Assembly (NCBI GenBank): GCA_017511265.1
Contig: JAFWKV010000013.1
Location: 1-32,777 of the forward strand
Reading direction: 5' to 3'
Origin: Clostridia bacterium
GTDB lineage: Bacteria > Bacillota > Clostridia > TANB77 > CAG-508
DNA length: 32,777 nucleotides
The stretch's first letter is position 1, and every line of letters starts with the position of its first letter. The position numbers and the translations under genes are program-made. The notes below the pieces were generated by a model. That model had not been told where the DNA came from, ran no database searches, and worked only from the letters and a program-made list of their open reading frames with translations. Positions 23,317 to 31,253 of this stretch are shown piece after piece.

Positions 23317-24270
23317 ATGGCTATCTACAATGTAGCAATTCTCAATGGAAAAAAGTTTGATATCTCTCGCGTATGCGACCGATTCAACAAGAATTCAGAG
23401 CTAACCCTTGAGGACATTGCAAGTGAGTTTGCTATTTCCAGAGATGAGCTTGTTAAGCGGCTCAAGGAAGGAGCAGGCAAAGATGAGAAAACGAGAGTAG
23501 ATGGCATCATCCGAGAGGACAAGCAGCGTCAGAAACGGCGCAATGCAGATGCTAAGCAAAAGAATGAAGACAAGAAGGATACTAGTCGAGTAGAAAAGGA
23601 GAAAACTGTGACTACTACTAACTATGATGAGCAGCGTAAGAGTTTGGCTGAAGAAATTGCTCAATCTGAGCAGAAACTGGCAAAGAGCATCGAACAGTAT
23701 GAAAAGCTTGAGAGCCTTGCGGAGAAGAGCCAGAAGCAAAGCTTGGCTGTCACCGAGCTTATTGAGAAGATGGAGGCAGAGATTGAGTTGCTTCAGAAGC
23801 GACTCGAGGATGCAAGGCAAGAACTGAAGAGTATCAAGGAGGTTCAACAGAAGGCTCACCAGAAGTATGAGCAGGATGTTGCCGCACTTGATGAGGCTAG
23901 GTTTGTTGTGAAAACTAATCAAGAGAATCTGGAGATTCTTGAGATGCAGTTGGAGGACCTGGAAAACCGTATGATTTACCTGGTAGCTCCTACCTATGAC
24001 TTGTCTAAACTTCCCACTTCTGGTCGGTGCATCTCAAGTGTTGAACTCGAAGGTGTTGACCTCGAGCAGGTTCAGAGCAATGCCAATTCTCTTGGAATGC
24101 TTGAGACCGCTAACTTGATGCAACTGACTAGCTTGACAATAGAAGAGCTGATTGTCGCCTACGACTATGCCTGGCTTGTATGGGCATATTTGTGCAATCA
24201 AGACTACGAGGTTCACGTCCTTAACGAGGATGACCGCATCCAGAAACTTATCGACTACTTGGCTGCGTAA
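23317..24270 (+). CDS. GC-richer coiled-coil protein with N-terminal helix-turn-helix-like region, probably acquired
   Basis: A 317-residue protein. Residues 27-50 (LTLEDIASEFAISRDELVKRL) look like a helix-turn-helix. Residues 55-105 are highly charged, then comes a long coiled coil (about 106-225, SEQKLAKSIEQYEKLE and so on). A distinct C-terminal domain (about 228-317) contains YLVAPTYDLSKLPTSGRCISS and ends DDRIQKLIDYLAA. Base use differs sharply from the neighbours: 60-base samples at 23641 and 23761 count to about 42 and 48 percent GC, against 17 percent at 21481, and CGC/CGT/CTC/GAG codons are frequent. The flanking promoter and terminator are AT-rich like the host. RBS GAAAGGA precedes ATG. 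I do not recognise a family. Confidence 0.75.
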   Translation: MAIYNVAILNGKKFDISRVCDRFNKNSELTLEDIASEFAISRDELVKRLKEGAGKDEKTRVDGIIREDKQRQKRRNADAKQKNEDKKDTSRVEKEKTVTTTNYDEQRKSLAEEIAQSEQKLAKSIEQYEKLESLAEKSQKQSLAVTELIEKMEAEIELLQKRLEDARQELKSIKEVQQKAHQKYEQDVAALDEARFVVKTNQENLEILEMQLEDLENRMIYLVAPTYDLSKLPTSGRCISSVELEGVDLEQVQSNANSLGMLETANLMQLTSLTIEELIVAYDYAWLVWAYLCNQDYEVHVLNEDDRIQKLIDYLAA

Positions 24271-24313
24271 GCCATAAATTCTGCACTAACAGAACAAGAG
24301 ATAGGGGGATAAC

Positions 24314-24347
24314 AGAGAGAGCTTAATTGCTCTCTCTTCTTTTTATA
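24314..24347 (+). terminator. Terminator of the coiled-coil gene
   Basis: AGAGAGAGC-ttaatt-GCTCTCTCT followed by TCTTTTT, 43 bases after the stop codon. Confidence 0.9.
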
Positions 24348-24379
24348 TAAATAAGAATAAAATACAAATAGATAAATAG

Positions 24380-24428
24380 AATTAAATAAGAGTAGCTATT
24401 AATAATAAATAGTTACTCTTATTTAATT
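24380..24428 (+). repeat. 21-bp inverted repeat directly upstream of the spoVD-like gene
   Basis: AATTAAATAAGAGTAGCTATT (24380-24400) pairs with 24408-24428 around a 7-base loop. The single mismatch is a G-U pair in plus-strand RNA. The RBS of the next gene (AAGGAG) starts 6 bases after the stem. It could be a leader hairpin affecting ribosome access, a weak terminator, or another small palindromic insertion; it lacks the conserved core. Confidence 0.65.
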
Positions 24429-24446
24429 TCTTTAAGGAGTGCAAAA

Positions 24447-26183
24447 ATGCTAAATCTTTCTAGTAAAAGGAAAATAAGAATATTATTATTTTCTGTTTTT
24501 ACAATTTTTTCTTTACTAATAGTAAGAATAGGATATATTCAATTAATTCAAGGAAAAGAATTACAGCAGTTAGCCTATCAACAACAGTCTTTAGACAGAA
24601 AAATTAATCCTAAAAGAGGCACTATATATGACAGTACAGAAAAATATGTGCTAGCAGTAAGTAGTACAGTATACACAGTGACGGTAAATCCAACTAATAT
24701 AGAAGATGTTAATAAAGAAAAGGTAGCCAAAGCTTTAACCGAAATATTTGAATTAAACTATGAAGATATCTTAAAGAAGGTAAATAGAAAAAGTTCAATA
24801 GAAACAATAGTAAGAAAAGTTGAAAAAAAGAAGACTGATGAATTAAGAAATTGGCTTGATAATAATAACATAAAAACAGGAATAAATATAGATGAAGATA
24901 CTAAAAGATATTATCCTTATGCAGATTTAGCTTCTCATATTATAGGATTCTGTGGAAGTGACAATCAAGGTTTAGATGGAGTTGAAGCAAAATATGATGA
25001 AGAGTTAAAAGGTAAGGCAGGAGCAATAGAAAGACTATCAAATGCAAAAGGCTTAGAAATAGGAACAGAAGGAGAAAATTATAAACAAGCAAAAGATGGG
25101 AATAATTTAGTCCTATCAATTGATATGACAATTCAATCAATAGTAGAAAAATATTTAGAAGAAGCATGTATTGACAATGTATGTACAGATGGTGGAAATG
25201 TAATTGTAATGAATCCAAAGACAGGGGATATTTTAGCAATGGCAACATATCCCGGATACGATTTGAATAAACCATATACTATAAATAATGAAGAATTACA
25301 AAATATATGGGATACTTTAGAGCAAGTCGAAAAAACAAAAGAATTACAAGCAATGTGGAGAAACAAGGCAATTGCAGATACGTATGAACCAGGGTCTGTA
25401 TTTAAGCTTATTACATCATCTGTAGCATTACAAGAGGGAATAACAGATACAGATAATGAAGGTGAATTCTGTTGCACAGGAGGAATAGAAATAGCAGGAG
25501 TTAGAATCAAATGTTGGAGATACTACAGACCACATGGAAGCGAGAGTTTAAGGCAAGCATTAATGAATTCATGTAATCCAGTATTTATAGGACTTGGACA
25601 AAAAATAGGAGTTGATACATATTATAAATATTTGCAAAAGTTTGGACTTTTAGAAAAAACAGGAATTAATTTACCAGGAGAAGCAAAGGGTATTTTTTTA
25701 GCACAAAACAAGGTAGGACCTGTTGAATTAGCAACAATAAGTTTTGGGCAAAGATTTGAAATAACACCTATTCAAATGGCAACAGCGGTATGTAGCATTG
25801 CAAATGGAGGAGAGGCTATTACGCCAAGAATAGTAAAAGAAATAATTGATTCAGAAACAGGAGAGAGAAGAGAAAATCCTGTACAAAAAAAAGATAGAGT
25901 TATTGATAAAGAAACATCAGAAAAAGTACTTAGTATGATGGAATCTGTTGTTAGCGAGGGAACAGGTAAAAATGCAAAAGTAGCAGGCTACAGAATTGGA
26001 GGAAAGACAGGAACATCAGAAGATGGTGTAAATACTAATAAATATGTTACATCTTTTATGGGAGTAGCTCCAACAGATGCTCCTCAAGCAGTAGTTCTTG
26101 TAACTTTATATAATCCAACAGGAGAAGGACGGACACCAAGGAGGAGGTGTTGCAGCACCAGTAGGAGGACAGATTTTAAGTGA
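24447..26183 (+). CDS. SpoVD/PBP2-type penicillin-binding protein, frame broken near its C-terminus
   Basis: A class B PBP: short cytoplasmic start, one membrane helix (about residues 11-31), dimerisation domain (about 50-210), and transpeptidase domain (about 220-558). The domain has the active Ser in SVFK (S317, K320), SCN (375-377) and KTG (520-522). It crosslinks peptidoglycan. Position ahead of murE and the C-terminal PASTA domain point to SpoVD or a division PBP. After codon GGA at 26127-26129 the frame runs into an unnatural Arg/Cys-rich tail (RTPRRRCCST). Skipping C at 26130 restores GGHQGGGVAAPVGGQILSEVLPYLE, the normal end of this domain, which then runs into the PASTA frame at 26185-26433. 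RBS AAGGAG is before ATG. Confidence 0.88.
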   Translation: MLNLSSKRKIRILLFSVFTIFSLLIVRIGYIQLIQGKELQQLAYQQQSLDRKINPKRGTIYDSTEKYVLAVSSTVYTVTVNPTNIEDVNKEKVAKALTEIFELNYEDILKKVNRKSSIETIVRKVEKKKTDELRNWLDNNNIKTGINIDEDTKRYYPYADLASHIIGFCGSDNQGLDGVEAKYDEELKGKAGAIERLSNAKGLEIGTEGENYKQAKDGNNLVLSIDMTIQSIVEKYLEEACIDNVCTDGGNVIVMNPKTGDILAMATYPGYDLNKPYTINNEELQNIWDTLEQVEKTKELQAMWRNKAIADTYEPGSVFKLITSSVALQEGITDTDNEGEFCCTGGIEIAGVRIKCWRYYRPHGSESLRQALMNSCNPVFIGLGQKIGVDTYYKYLQKFGLLEKTGINLPGEAKGIFLAQNKVGPVELATISFGQRFEITPIQMATAVCSIANGGEAITPRIVKEIIDSETGERRENPVQKKDRVIDKETSEKVLSMMESVVSEGTGKNAKVAGYRIGGKTGTSEDGVNTNKYVTSFMGVAPTDAPQAVVLVTLYNPTGEGRTPRRRCCSTSRRTDFK

Positions 26184-26184
26184 G

Positions 26185-26433
26185 GTGTTACCATATTTAG
26201 AGGTAGAGCAGGGAAACCAAGATGAGGTTGAGCCTAAAACAGAAATAGAAACACCTGATATTACTGGAAAAACATTAAAAGAAGCGGAAAGTATTTTGAA
26301 AGAAAATGGACTAGAAATTAAAATAAATAATGAATACGAAGGAATTGATAAGGAAAATATAGTGGTTTCAAATCAATTACCACAAGCTGGAATAAAGACT
26401 TATAGTGGAAGCTGTGTTTATATAGATTTTTAA
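26185..26433 (+). pseudogene. C-terminal PASTA domain fragment of the same penicillin-binding protein
   Basis: This frame (82 codons from 26185, open upstream to the break at 26130) encodes the end of the PBP: the last helix of the transpeptidase domain (ILSEVLPYLEVEQ), an acidic linker and one PASTA domain, TPDITGKTLKEAESILKENG to SGSCVYIDF. The frame has no plausible start or RBS of its own, so it is only made if the C at 26130 is absent in the real genome or ribosomes shift +1. PASTA domains bind muropeptides; a single one is usual for SpoVD. Confidence 0.8.
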
Positions 26434-26435
26434 AG

Positions 26436-26465
26436 TTGACAATCAAATCAATTTAGTTATATAAT
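26436..26465 (+). promoter_or_regulatory. Internal promoter for murE
   Basis: TTGACA (26436-26441), 18-bp spacer, TATAAT (26460-26465), starting three bases after the stop of the PASTA frame. Both hexamers are perfect, so murE-mraY-ftsW-murG and the kinase can be made independently of the PBP. Confidence 0.85.
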
Positions 26466-26491
26466 AAAACAGAATGTAAGGAGATGTAAAA

Positions 26492-27961
26492 ATGATTTTA
26501 AAAAATACATTAGTAGGCCTTGATGGATTAAAAGCAAAAGGCAGTTTAGACATAGACATTACTGGAATAGAAAGCAATTGTGACAATATACAAAAAGGTA
26601 ATATGTTTGTTGCAATAAAAGGCAGTGAAGTAGATGGCCATGACTATATAAGCAAAGCAATTGAAAATGGTGCAACTGCGATTATGGTTGAGGAAGGATG
26701 TGACTTAAAAAAAATAAAATTGCAAGAAGATACAACATTAGTTATGGCACCAAATACAAGGCATGCATTAGCAATAACAAGTAGTAACTTTTATGACAAT
26801 CCTTCAAAAAAGTTTAAACTTATAGGAATAACAGGCACAAAAGGAAAAACTACTACATCATTTATGATAAAAGAAATATTAGAAAAGGCAGGAAAAAAAG
26901 TAGGACTAATAGGAACAATAGCAACATATATAAATGGAAAAAGAATCTCAGAAAGTAATAGAACAACACCTGAAAGTACAGAACTACAAAAATTATTTTA
27001 CAAAATGGTAGAAGAAAAGGTTGAATATGTTATAATAGAAGTCTCATCTCAAAGTTTGAAATTACATAGAGTAGACGGATGTAATTTTGATATGGTTGCA
27101 TTTACAAATTTTTCAGAAGATCACATAAGTAGCAAAGAACACGCAAGTATGCAAGAATATTTTGAAGCCAAATTACGATTATTTAAAATGTGCAAAACAG
27201 GTTTTACAAATGCAGATGATTTGTATGGTGCTAAAATACCAGAGCTATTTCCAGAAAGCAATATAACTACTTATGGTATAGATAATTTTGCAAATATAAT
27301 GGCAAGAGATGTAACTGTTGCAAACTCATATGCAGATTTTAGAGCAAAACTTACAGATAGAAATGAAAGAGTTAAAGTTGGTATTTTTGGTAGATTTAGT
27401 ATATATAACGCACTACTTGCAATAGCTATTACTAAAAAAATAGGAGTAGATGCTGAGACTATAAAACAAGCTTTAGAGAATATAAAAGTACCAGGAAGAA
27501 GCGAAATTGTTGAAAACAAAAAAGATATAACAATTATGATTGACTATGCACATTCGCCTAAAAGCATAGAGTGTATTTTACAAACAGCCAAAACATATAC
27601 ATATGGAAGGGTAATTTGTGTATTTGGTTGTGGAGGAGATAGAGATAAAAGTAAAAGAGAAGTAATGGGAGAAATTGCAGGAAAGCTAGCAGATTTTTGT
27701 ATAATAACATCAGATAATCCTAGAACAGAACAACCAGAAGAAATAATAAAAAATATAGAAATTGGAGTAAAAAGAACAACTAAAAATTATAAAATAATTG
27801 TGGATAGAAGAGAAGCAATAAAAGAAGCAATAAAAATGGCAAATAAAAGAGATATGATAATTTTAGCAGGAAAAGGACATGAAACATATCAAGAAATAAA
27901 TGGTAAAAAGTATCCATTTGATGAAAGAAAGATTATAAATGAATTATTAAAACAAAAGTAA
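26492..27961 (+). CDS. murE: UDP-N-acetylmuramoyl-tripeptide synthetase, DAP-adding type
   Basis: A 489-residue Mur ligase that adds the third residue of the stem peptide to UDP-MurNAc-L-Ala-D-Glu. The N-terminal UDP-binding domain has ITGIESNCDNIQKGNMFVA and GHDYISKAIENGA. The ATP loop is GITGTKGKTTTS (112-123), with EVSSQSLKLHRV and the FTNFSEDH segment in the centre. The C-terminal domain has DYAHSPKSIE and DNPR (408-411), the motif associated with meso-diaminopimelate; Lys-adding enzymes differ here. So the wall is probably of the DAP type. Normal length. RBS AAGGAGATG is before ATG. It has its own promoter. Confidence 0.95.
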   Translation: MILKNTLVGLDGLKAKGSLDIDITGIESNCDNIQKGNMFVAIKGSEVDGHDYISKAIENGATAIMVEEGCDLKKIKLQEDTTLVMAPNTRHALAITSSNFYDNPSKKFKLIGITGTKGKTTTSFMIKEILEKAGKKVGLIGTIATYINGKRISESNRTTPESTELQKLFYKMVEEKVEYVIIEVSSQSLKLHRVDGCNFDMVAFTNFSEDHISSKEHASMQEYFEAKLRLFKMCKTGFTNADDLYGAKIPELFPESNITTYGIDNFANIMARDVTVANSYADFRAKLTDRNERVKVGIFGRFSIYNALLAIAITKKIGVDAETIKQALENIKVPGRSEIVENKKDITIMIDYAHSPKSIECILQTAKTYTYGRVICVFGCGGDRDKSKREVMGEIAGKLADFCIITSDNPRTEQPEEIIKNIEIGVKRTTKNYKIIVDRREAIKEAIKMANKRDMIILAGKGHETYQEINGKKYPFDERKIINELLKQK

Positions 27962-27981
27962 AATTAGAAAGGGTGTTAATT

Positions 27982-28962
27982 TTGATTTTTCAAACTTCAG
28001 TATTACTTATAACATTTTTTATAACAATAATTGTAGCAATAATAATAATACCTATATTAAAAAAAATGAAAGTAGGCCAAATAGAAAGAGATGATGGACC
28101 ACAGTCACATCTGAAAAAACAAGGTACACCAACAATGGGTGGACTAATAATAATGATTTCAATGATAATAGGAGTCACAATTTCATATTTTTATTACACG
28201 ATTCAAGGGCAAAGTCAAATAGCACAAAAGCTATTACCAATTTTATGCTTGACAATGGGATTTGGCATTATTGGATTTATTGATGATTTTAAAAAATTAG
28301 TTTTAAAAAATACTAAAGGATTAAAACCAAGCTATAAAATGTTAGGACTTTTAGTAATTTCGGTTGCTTATGTGATATTTTTAGTAAAAGGTTTAAATCT
28401 GGGAACAGAAACATATATACCAATATTAAAAACATATATAGATATGCCAATTTGGGTATACATACCATTTGCAATTGTTGTAATATTGGCAACTACAAAT
28501 GCAGTTAATCTAACTGATGGAATTGATGGATTATCTTCAAGTGTATGCTCAATAATAATAGCATGTTTATCGGTAATTGCAATTTCAACAGATACATTAG
28601 AAATGAGTACTTTTGGAAGTGTTGTAATAGGAGCAACATTAGGATTTTTAATGTTTAATTTACATCCAGCGAAAGTATTTATGGGGGATACAGGTTCACT
28701 TCTTTTAGGAGGAGTAATATCTTCAATGGCTTTATATATGAAAATCCCATTATTATTAATAGTAATAGCACTAATACCAGTAATTGAGACATTATCAGTA
28801 ATAATACAAGTCGCATATTTCAAAAAGACAGGAAAAAGAGTCTTTAAAATGGCACCAATTCACCATCATTTTGAATTATCTGGATGGAAAGAAAGTAAAG
28901 TTGTAATAGTGTTTAGCCTAATAACATTAATACTATGCTTTATAGGAATTGCTATAATTTAA
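27982..28962 (+). CDS. mraY: Phospho-N-acetylmuramoyl-pentapeptide transferase
   Basis: MraY makes lipid I by moving phospho-MurNAc-pentapeptide onto undecaprenyl phosphate. About ten membrane helices. Motifs are HLKKQGTPTMGG, the IDDFKK loop, NLTDGIDGLSSS with the catalytic Asp residues, FMGDTGSLLLGG and MAPIHHHFELSGW. The last one separates it from the WecA-like enzyme at 6961-8208. The frame is open from a GTG at 27973, but that codon is inside the Shine-Dalgarno AAAGGGTG. The TTG at 27982 (326 residues) is better spaced, though this is not certain. murD, which usually lies between mraY and the SEDS gene, is missing; the next gene begins 19 bases downstream. Confidence 0.95.
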   Translation: MIFQTSVLLITFFITIIVAIIIIPILKKMKVGQIERDDGPQSHLKKQGTPTMGGLIIMISMIIGVTISYFYYTIQGQSQIAQKLLPILCLTMGFGIIGFIDDFKKLVLKNTKGLKPSYKMLGLLVISVAYVIFLVKGLNLGTETYIPILKTYIDMPIWVYIPFAIVVILATTNAVNLTDGIDGLSSSVCSIIIACLSVIAISTDTLEMSTFGSVVIGATLGFLMFNLHPAKVFMGDTGSLLLGGVISSMALYMKIPLLLIVIALIPVIETLSVIIQVAYFKKTGKRVFKMAPIHHHFELSGWKESKVVIVFSLITLILCFIGIAII

Positions 28963-28981
28963 CGAAAGGATAAATTGATTA

Positions 28982-30115
28982 ATGTCAAAAAATAAAAAAA
29001 ATACTAAAAGGATAAATAGTTTTACTAAAAATCCTGCTGACTATACTTTAGTTATAACAATTTTACTTTTATTATCTATTGGATTAGTAATGGTATTATC
29101 TGCAAGCTCACCAACAGCACTTTCAGAAAGTGGAAATAGCTATAAATACTTTTTAAAGCAATTAATATTTGCTGGAGTAGGTCTTGTATTTATGATTGGC
29201 ATTTCAAAAGTAGACTATAGAATTTTCCAAAAATTTTACAAACAAGCATGGTGGGTTTCTTTTATATTATTAATTTTAGTAATAGCAATAGGTAAAGAAG
29301 TAAATGAAGCAAAAAGATGGATATATGTAACAGAATCATTATCATTTCAACCATCAGAAGTTGTTAAATTTTTAATGATTGTTTTTTATGCTGGAATACT
29401 TGTGAAAAATAGAAATGAGTTAGGCAAATATGGAAAGGGGTTTATAAAACATATATGTTTACTAGCACCAATAATTGCTTTATTATTGGCACAACCACAT
29501 TTTAGTGCTTCTATTGTAATAATTGGAGTTTGCTCAATAATGATGATAGTGGCAGGATGTAAATTATGGCATTTTTTAGCAACAGGTTTAACTATTGGAA
29601 TACCAGGAATTATTGGATTAATTATAATTGAGCCATATAGACTAACAAGAGTAACAACCTTTTTAGATCCATGGAAGGATGCGACAGGAACAGGTTGGCA
29701 AGTAATTCAAAGCTTATATGCAATAGGATCTGGAGGATTATTTGGTTTAGGGTTAGGTGAAAGTAAACAAAAATATTTATACATACCAGAACCACACAAT
29801 GACTTTATTTTTTCTGTATTATCAGAAGAAATAGGTTTTATAGGATGTGCAGTTGTTATTGTGCTATTTGCTATTTTTATTTGGAGAGGAATATTAATTG
29901 CAATGAAATCACCAGACATGTTTGGTAGCTTAGTTGCAATAGGTATAACAGCATTAATTGCTATACAAGTAATTATAAATATAGCAGTTGTTACATCATC
30001 TATGCCAGCAACAGGTATGCCATTACCATTTTTTAGTTATGGTGGTACAGCTCTATTCTTTTTACTGTGTGAAATGGGGGTATTGCTCAATATATCAAGA
30101 GCAGGAACAAAATAA
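28982..30115 (+). CDS. ftsW: SEDS peptidoglycan glycosyltransferase (FtsW/SpoVE type)
   Basis: A 377-residue polytopic (about ten helices) SEDS protein that polymerises lipid II with a partner class B PBP. The family markers are LLLLSIGLVMVLSASS, EAKRWIYVTESLSFQPSEVVKF, RLTRVTTFLDPWKDATGTGWQ, YIPEPHNDFIFSVLSEEIGF, and SMPATGMPLPFFSYGG near the end. All the extracellular-loop signature residues, including the catalytic Asp in FLDPW-GTGWQ, are in place. Its partner is probably the PBP at 24447. Whether it serves division (FtsW) or sporulation (SpoVE) cannot be told from sequence. RBS AAAGGAT is before ATG. Confidence 0.93.
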   Translation: MSKNKKNTKRINSFTKNPADYTLVITILLLLSIGLVMVLSASSPTALSESGNSYKYFLKQLIFAGVGLVFMIGISKVDYRIFQKFYKQAWWVSFILLILVIAIGKEVNEAKRWIYVTESLSFQPSEVVKFLMIVFYAGILVKNRNELGKYGKGFIKHICLLAPIIALLLAQPHFSASIVIIGVCSIMMIVAGCKLWHFLATGLTIGIPGIIGLIIIEPYRLTRVTTFLDPWKDATGTGWQVIQSLYAIGSGGLFGLGLGESKQKYLYIPEPHNDFIFSVLSEEIGFIGCAVVIVLFAIFIWRGILIAMKSPDMFGSLVAIGITALIAIQVIINIAVVTSSMPATGMPLPFFSYGGTALFFLLCEMGVLLNISRAGTK

Positions 30116-30133
30116 TTATTATGGAGGAAGCTT

Positions 30134-31252
30134 ATGAAGGCTATAATAGCAGCAGCAGGAACAGCAGGTCATATAAATCCAGGCCTAGCAATTGCGAATA
30201 AAATAAAACAAGAAGAACCAAACTCAGAAATAATATTTGTAGGAACAACAAGAGGTTTGGAAAATGATTTAGTACCAAGAGCTGGATATAAATTAAAAAC
30301 AATAGAAGCATATGGATTAAGCAAACAAATCTCAATAGATAATTTAAAAAAAATGCATAAAACTTATAAGGGAATAAGTGAAGCAAATAAAATAGTAAAA
30401 GAATTTAAGCCAGATATAGTTATAGGAACAGGTGGCTATATTTGTGGTGCTGTAGTATTAGCAGCAAAAAAAAATAATATACCTGTATTATTGCATGAGA
30501 GTAACGCTTTTCCGGGAAAAGCTGTAAAAATGTTATCAAAAAAAGCCGATACAGTATTAGTTTCGTTTGAAGATGCAAAAGAAAGGCTACCTAAAGCAAA
30601 TAAAGTAGTATATACAGGAACACCTGTAAAAATACAAAAAAAAGAATATACAATGCAAGAAAAAGATACTATTGTAAAACAAATTGGCTTAAATAGAACT
30701 AAACCAATAGTATTAATTTTCGGAGGAAGTCAAGGTGCTCAAAAAATTAATGAAGCAATTATACAAATTATAAAAGAAAAACTAAATGTTAATTACCAAA
30801 TAATGTGGGCAACAGGACCAAAACAGTATGACAAAATAAAACAAGAATTAGAAAATGAAAAAGTAAATGTTGACAACATAGATAATGCTAAAATAGTTCC
30901 ATATATATATAATATGGAAGAAGTGATGAATGTTTCAGATGTAATTGTTGCAAGAAGTGGAGCAATGAGTATCACTGAAATTTCCAATTTAGGAAAGCCA
31001 TCAATTTTAATTCCATTACCAAATGTAAGTGGGGATCATCAACTATATAATGCAAAAGTATTAGAGGATGTTGGTGCTGCAAAAATAATACTAAATGACA
31101 AATTAAATGGAAAAAATTTAAATGATACATTAAATGACATTGTTACAAATAAAGAAAAACTAAAAACAATGTCAGAAAAAGCTTTAACAAAAGCTGCATA
31201 CAATGTGGAAAACAGAATATATAATGAGATAAAATTGTTAAAAGGAGAATAA
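30134..31252 (+). CDS. murG: Undecaprenyldiphospho-muramoylpentapeptide beta-N-acetylglucosaminyltransferase
   Basis: A 372-residue GT28-family enzyme that adds GlcNAc to lipid I to make lipid II at the inner membrane face. Features are the N-terminal glycine loop GTAGHINPGLAIA (the family usually has GTGGHxxP), IGTGGYICGAVVLAA, LLHESNAFPGKAVKML, GGSQGAQKINEAI for the second loop, and RSGAMSITEISNLGKPSILIPLP-NVSGDHQ for UDP-GlcNAc binding. Length is normal. RBS ATGGAGGAA is before ATG. The kinase gene starts one base after the stop codon. Confidence 0.95.
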   Translation: MKAIIAAAGTAGHINPGLAIANKIKQEEPNSEIIFVGTTRGLENDLVPRAGYKLKTIEAYGLSKQISIDNLKKMHKTYKGISEANKIVKEFKPDIVIGTGGYICGAVVLAAKKNNIPVLLHESNAFPGKAVKMLSKKADTVLVSFEDAKERLPKANKVVYTGTPVKIQKKEYTMQEKDTIVKQIGLNRTKPIVLIFGGSQGAQKINEAIIQIIKEKLNVNYQIMWATGPKQYDKIKQELENEKVNVDNIDNAKIVPYIYNMEEVMNVSDVIVARSGAMSITEISNLGKPSILIPLPNVSGDHQLYNAKVLEDVGAAKIILNDKLNGKNLNDTLNDIVTNKEKLKTMSEKALTKAAYNVENRIYNEIKLLKGE

Positions 31253-31253
31253 A

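Noticed and set aside
23401..23922. 173-codon minus-strand frame inside the GC-richer coiled-coil gene
   Set aside because: The Leu-rich product is the mirror of Glu/Lys coiled-coil codons, and the plus-strand gene has the promoter, RBS and terminator.
28982..30115. Calling the SEDS protein RodA
   Set aside because: Its position between mraY and murG, in a cluster with a class B PBP, fits FtsW/SpoVE better.
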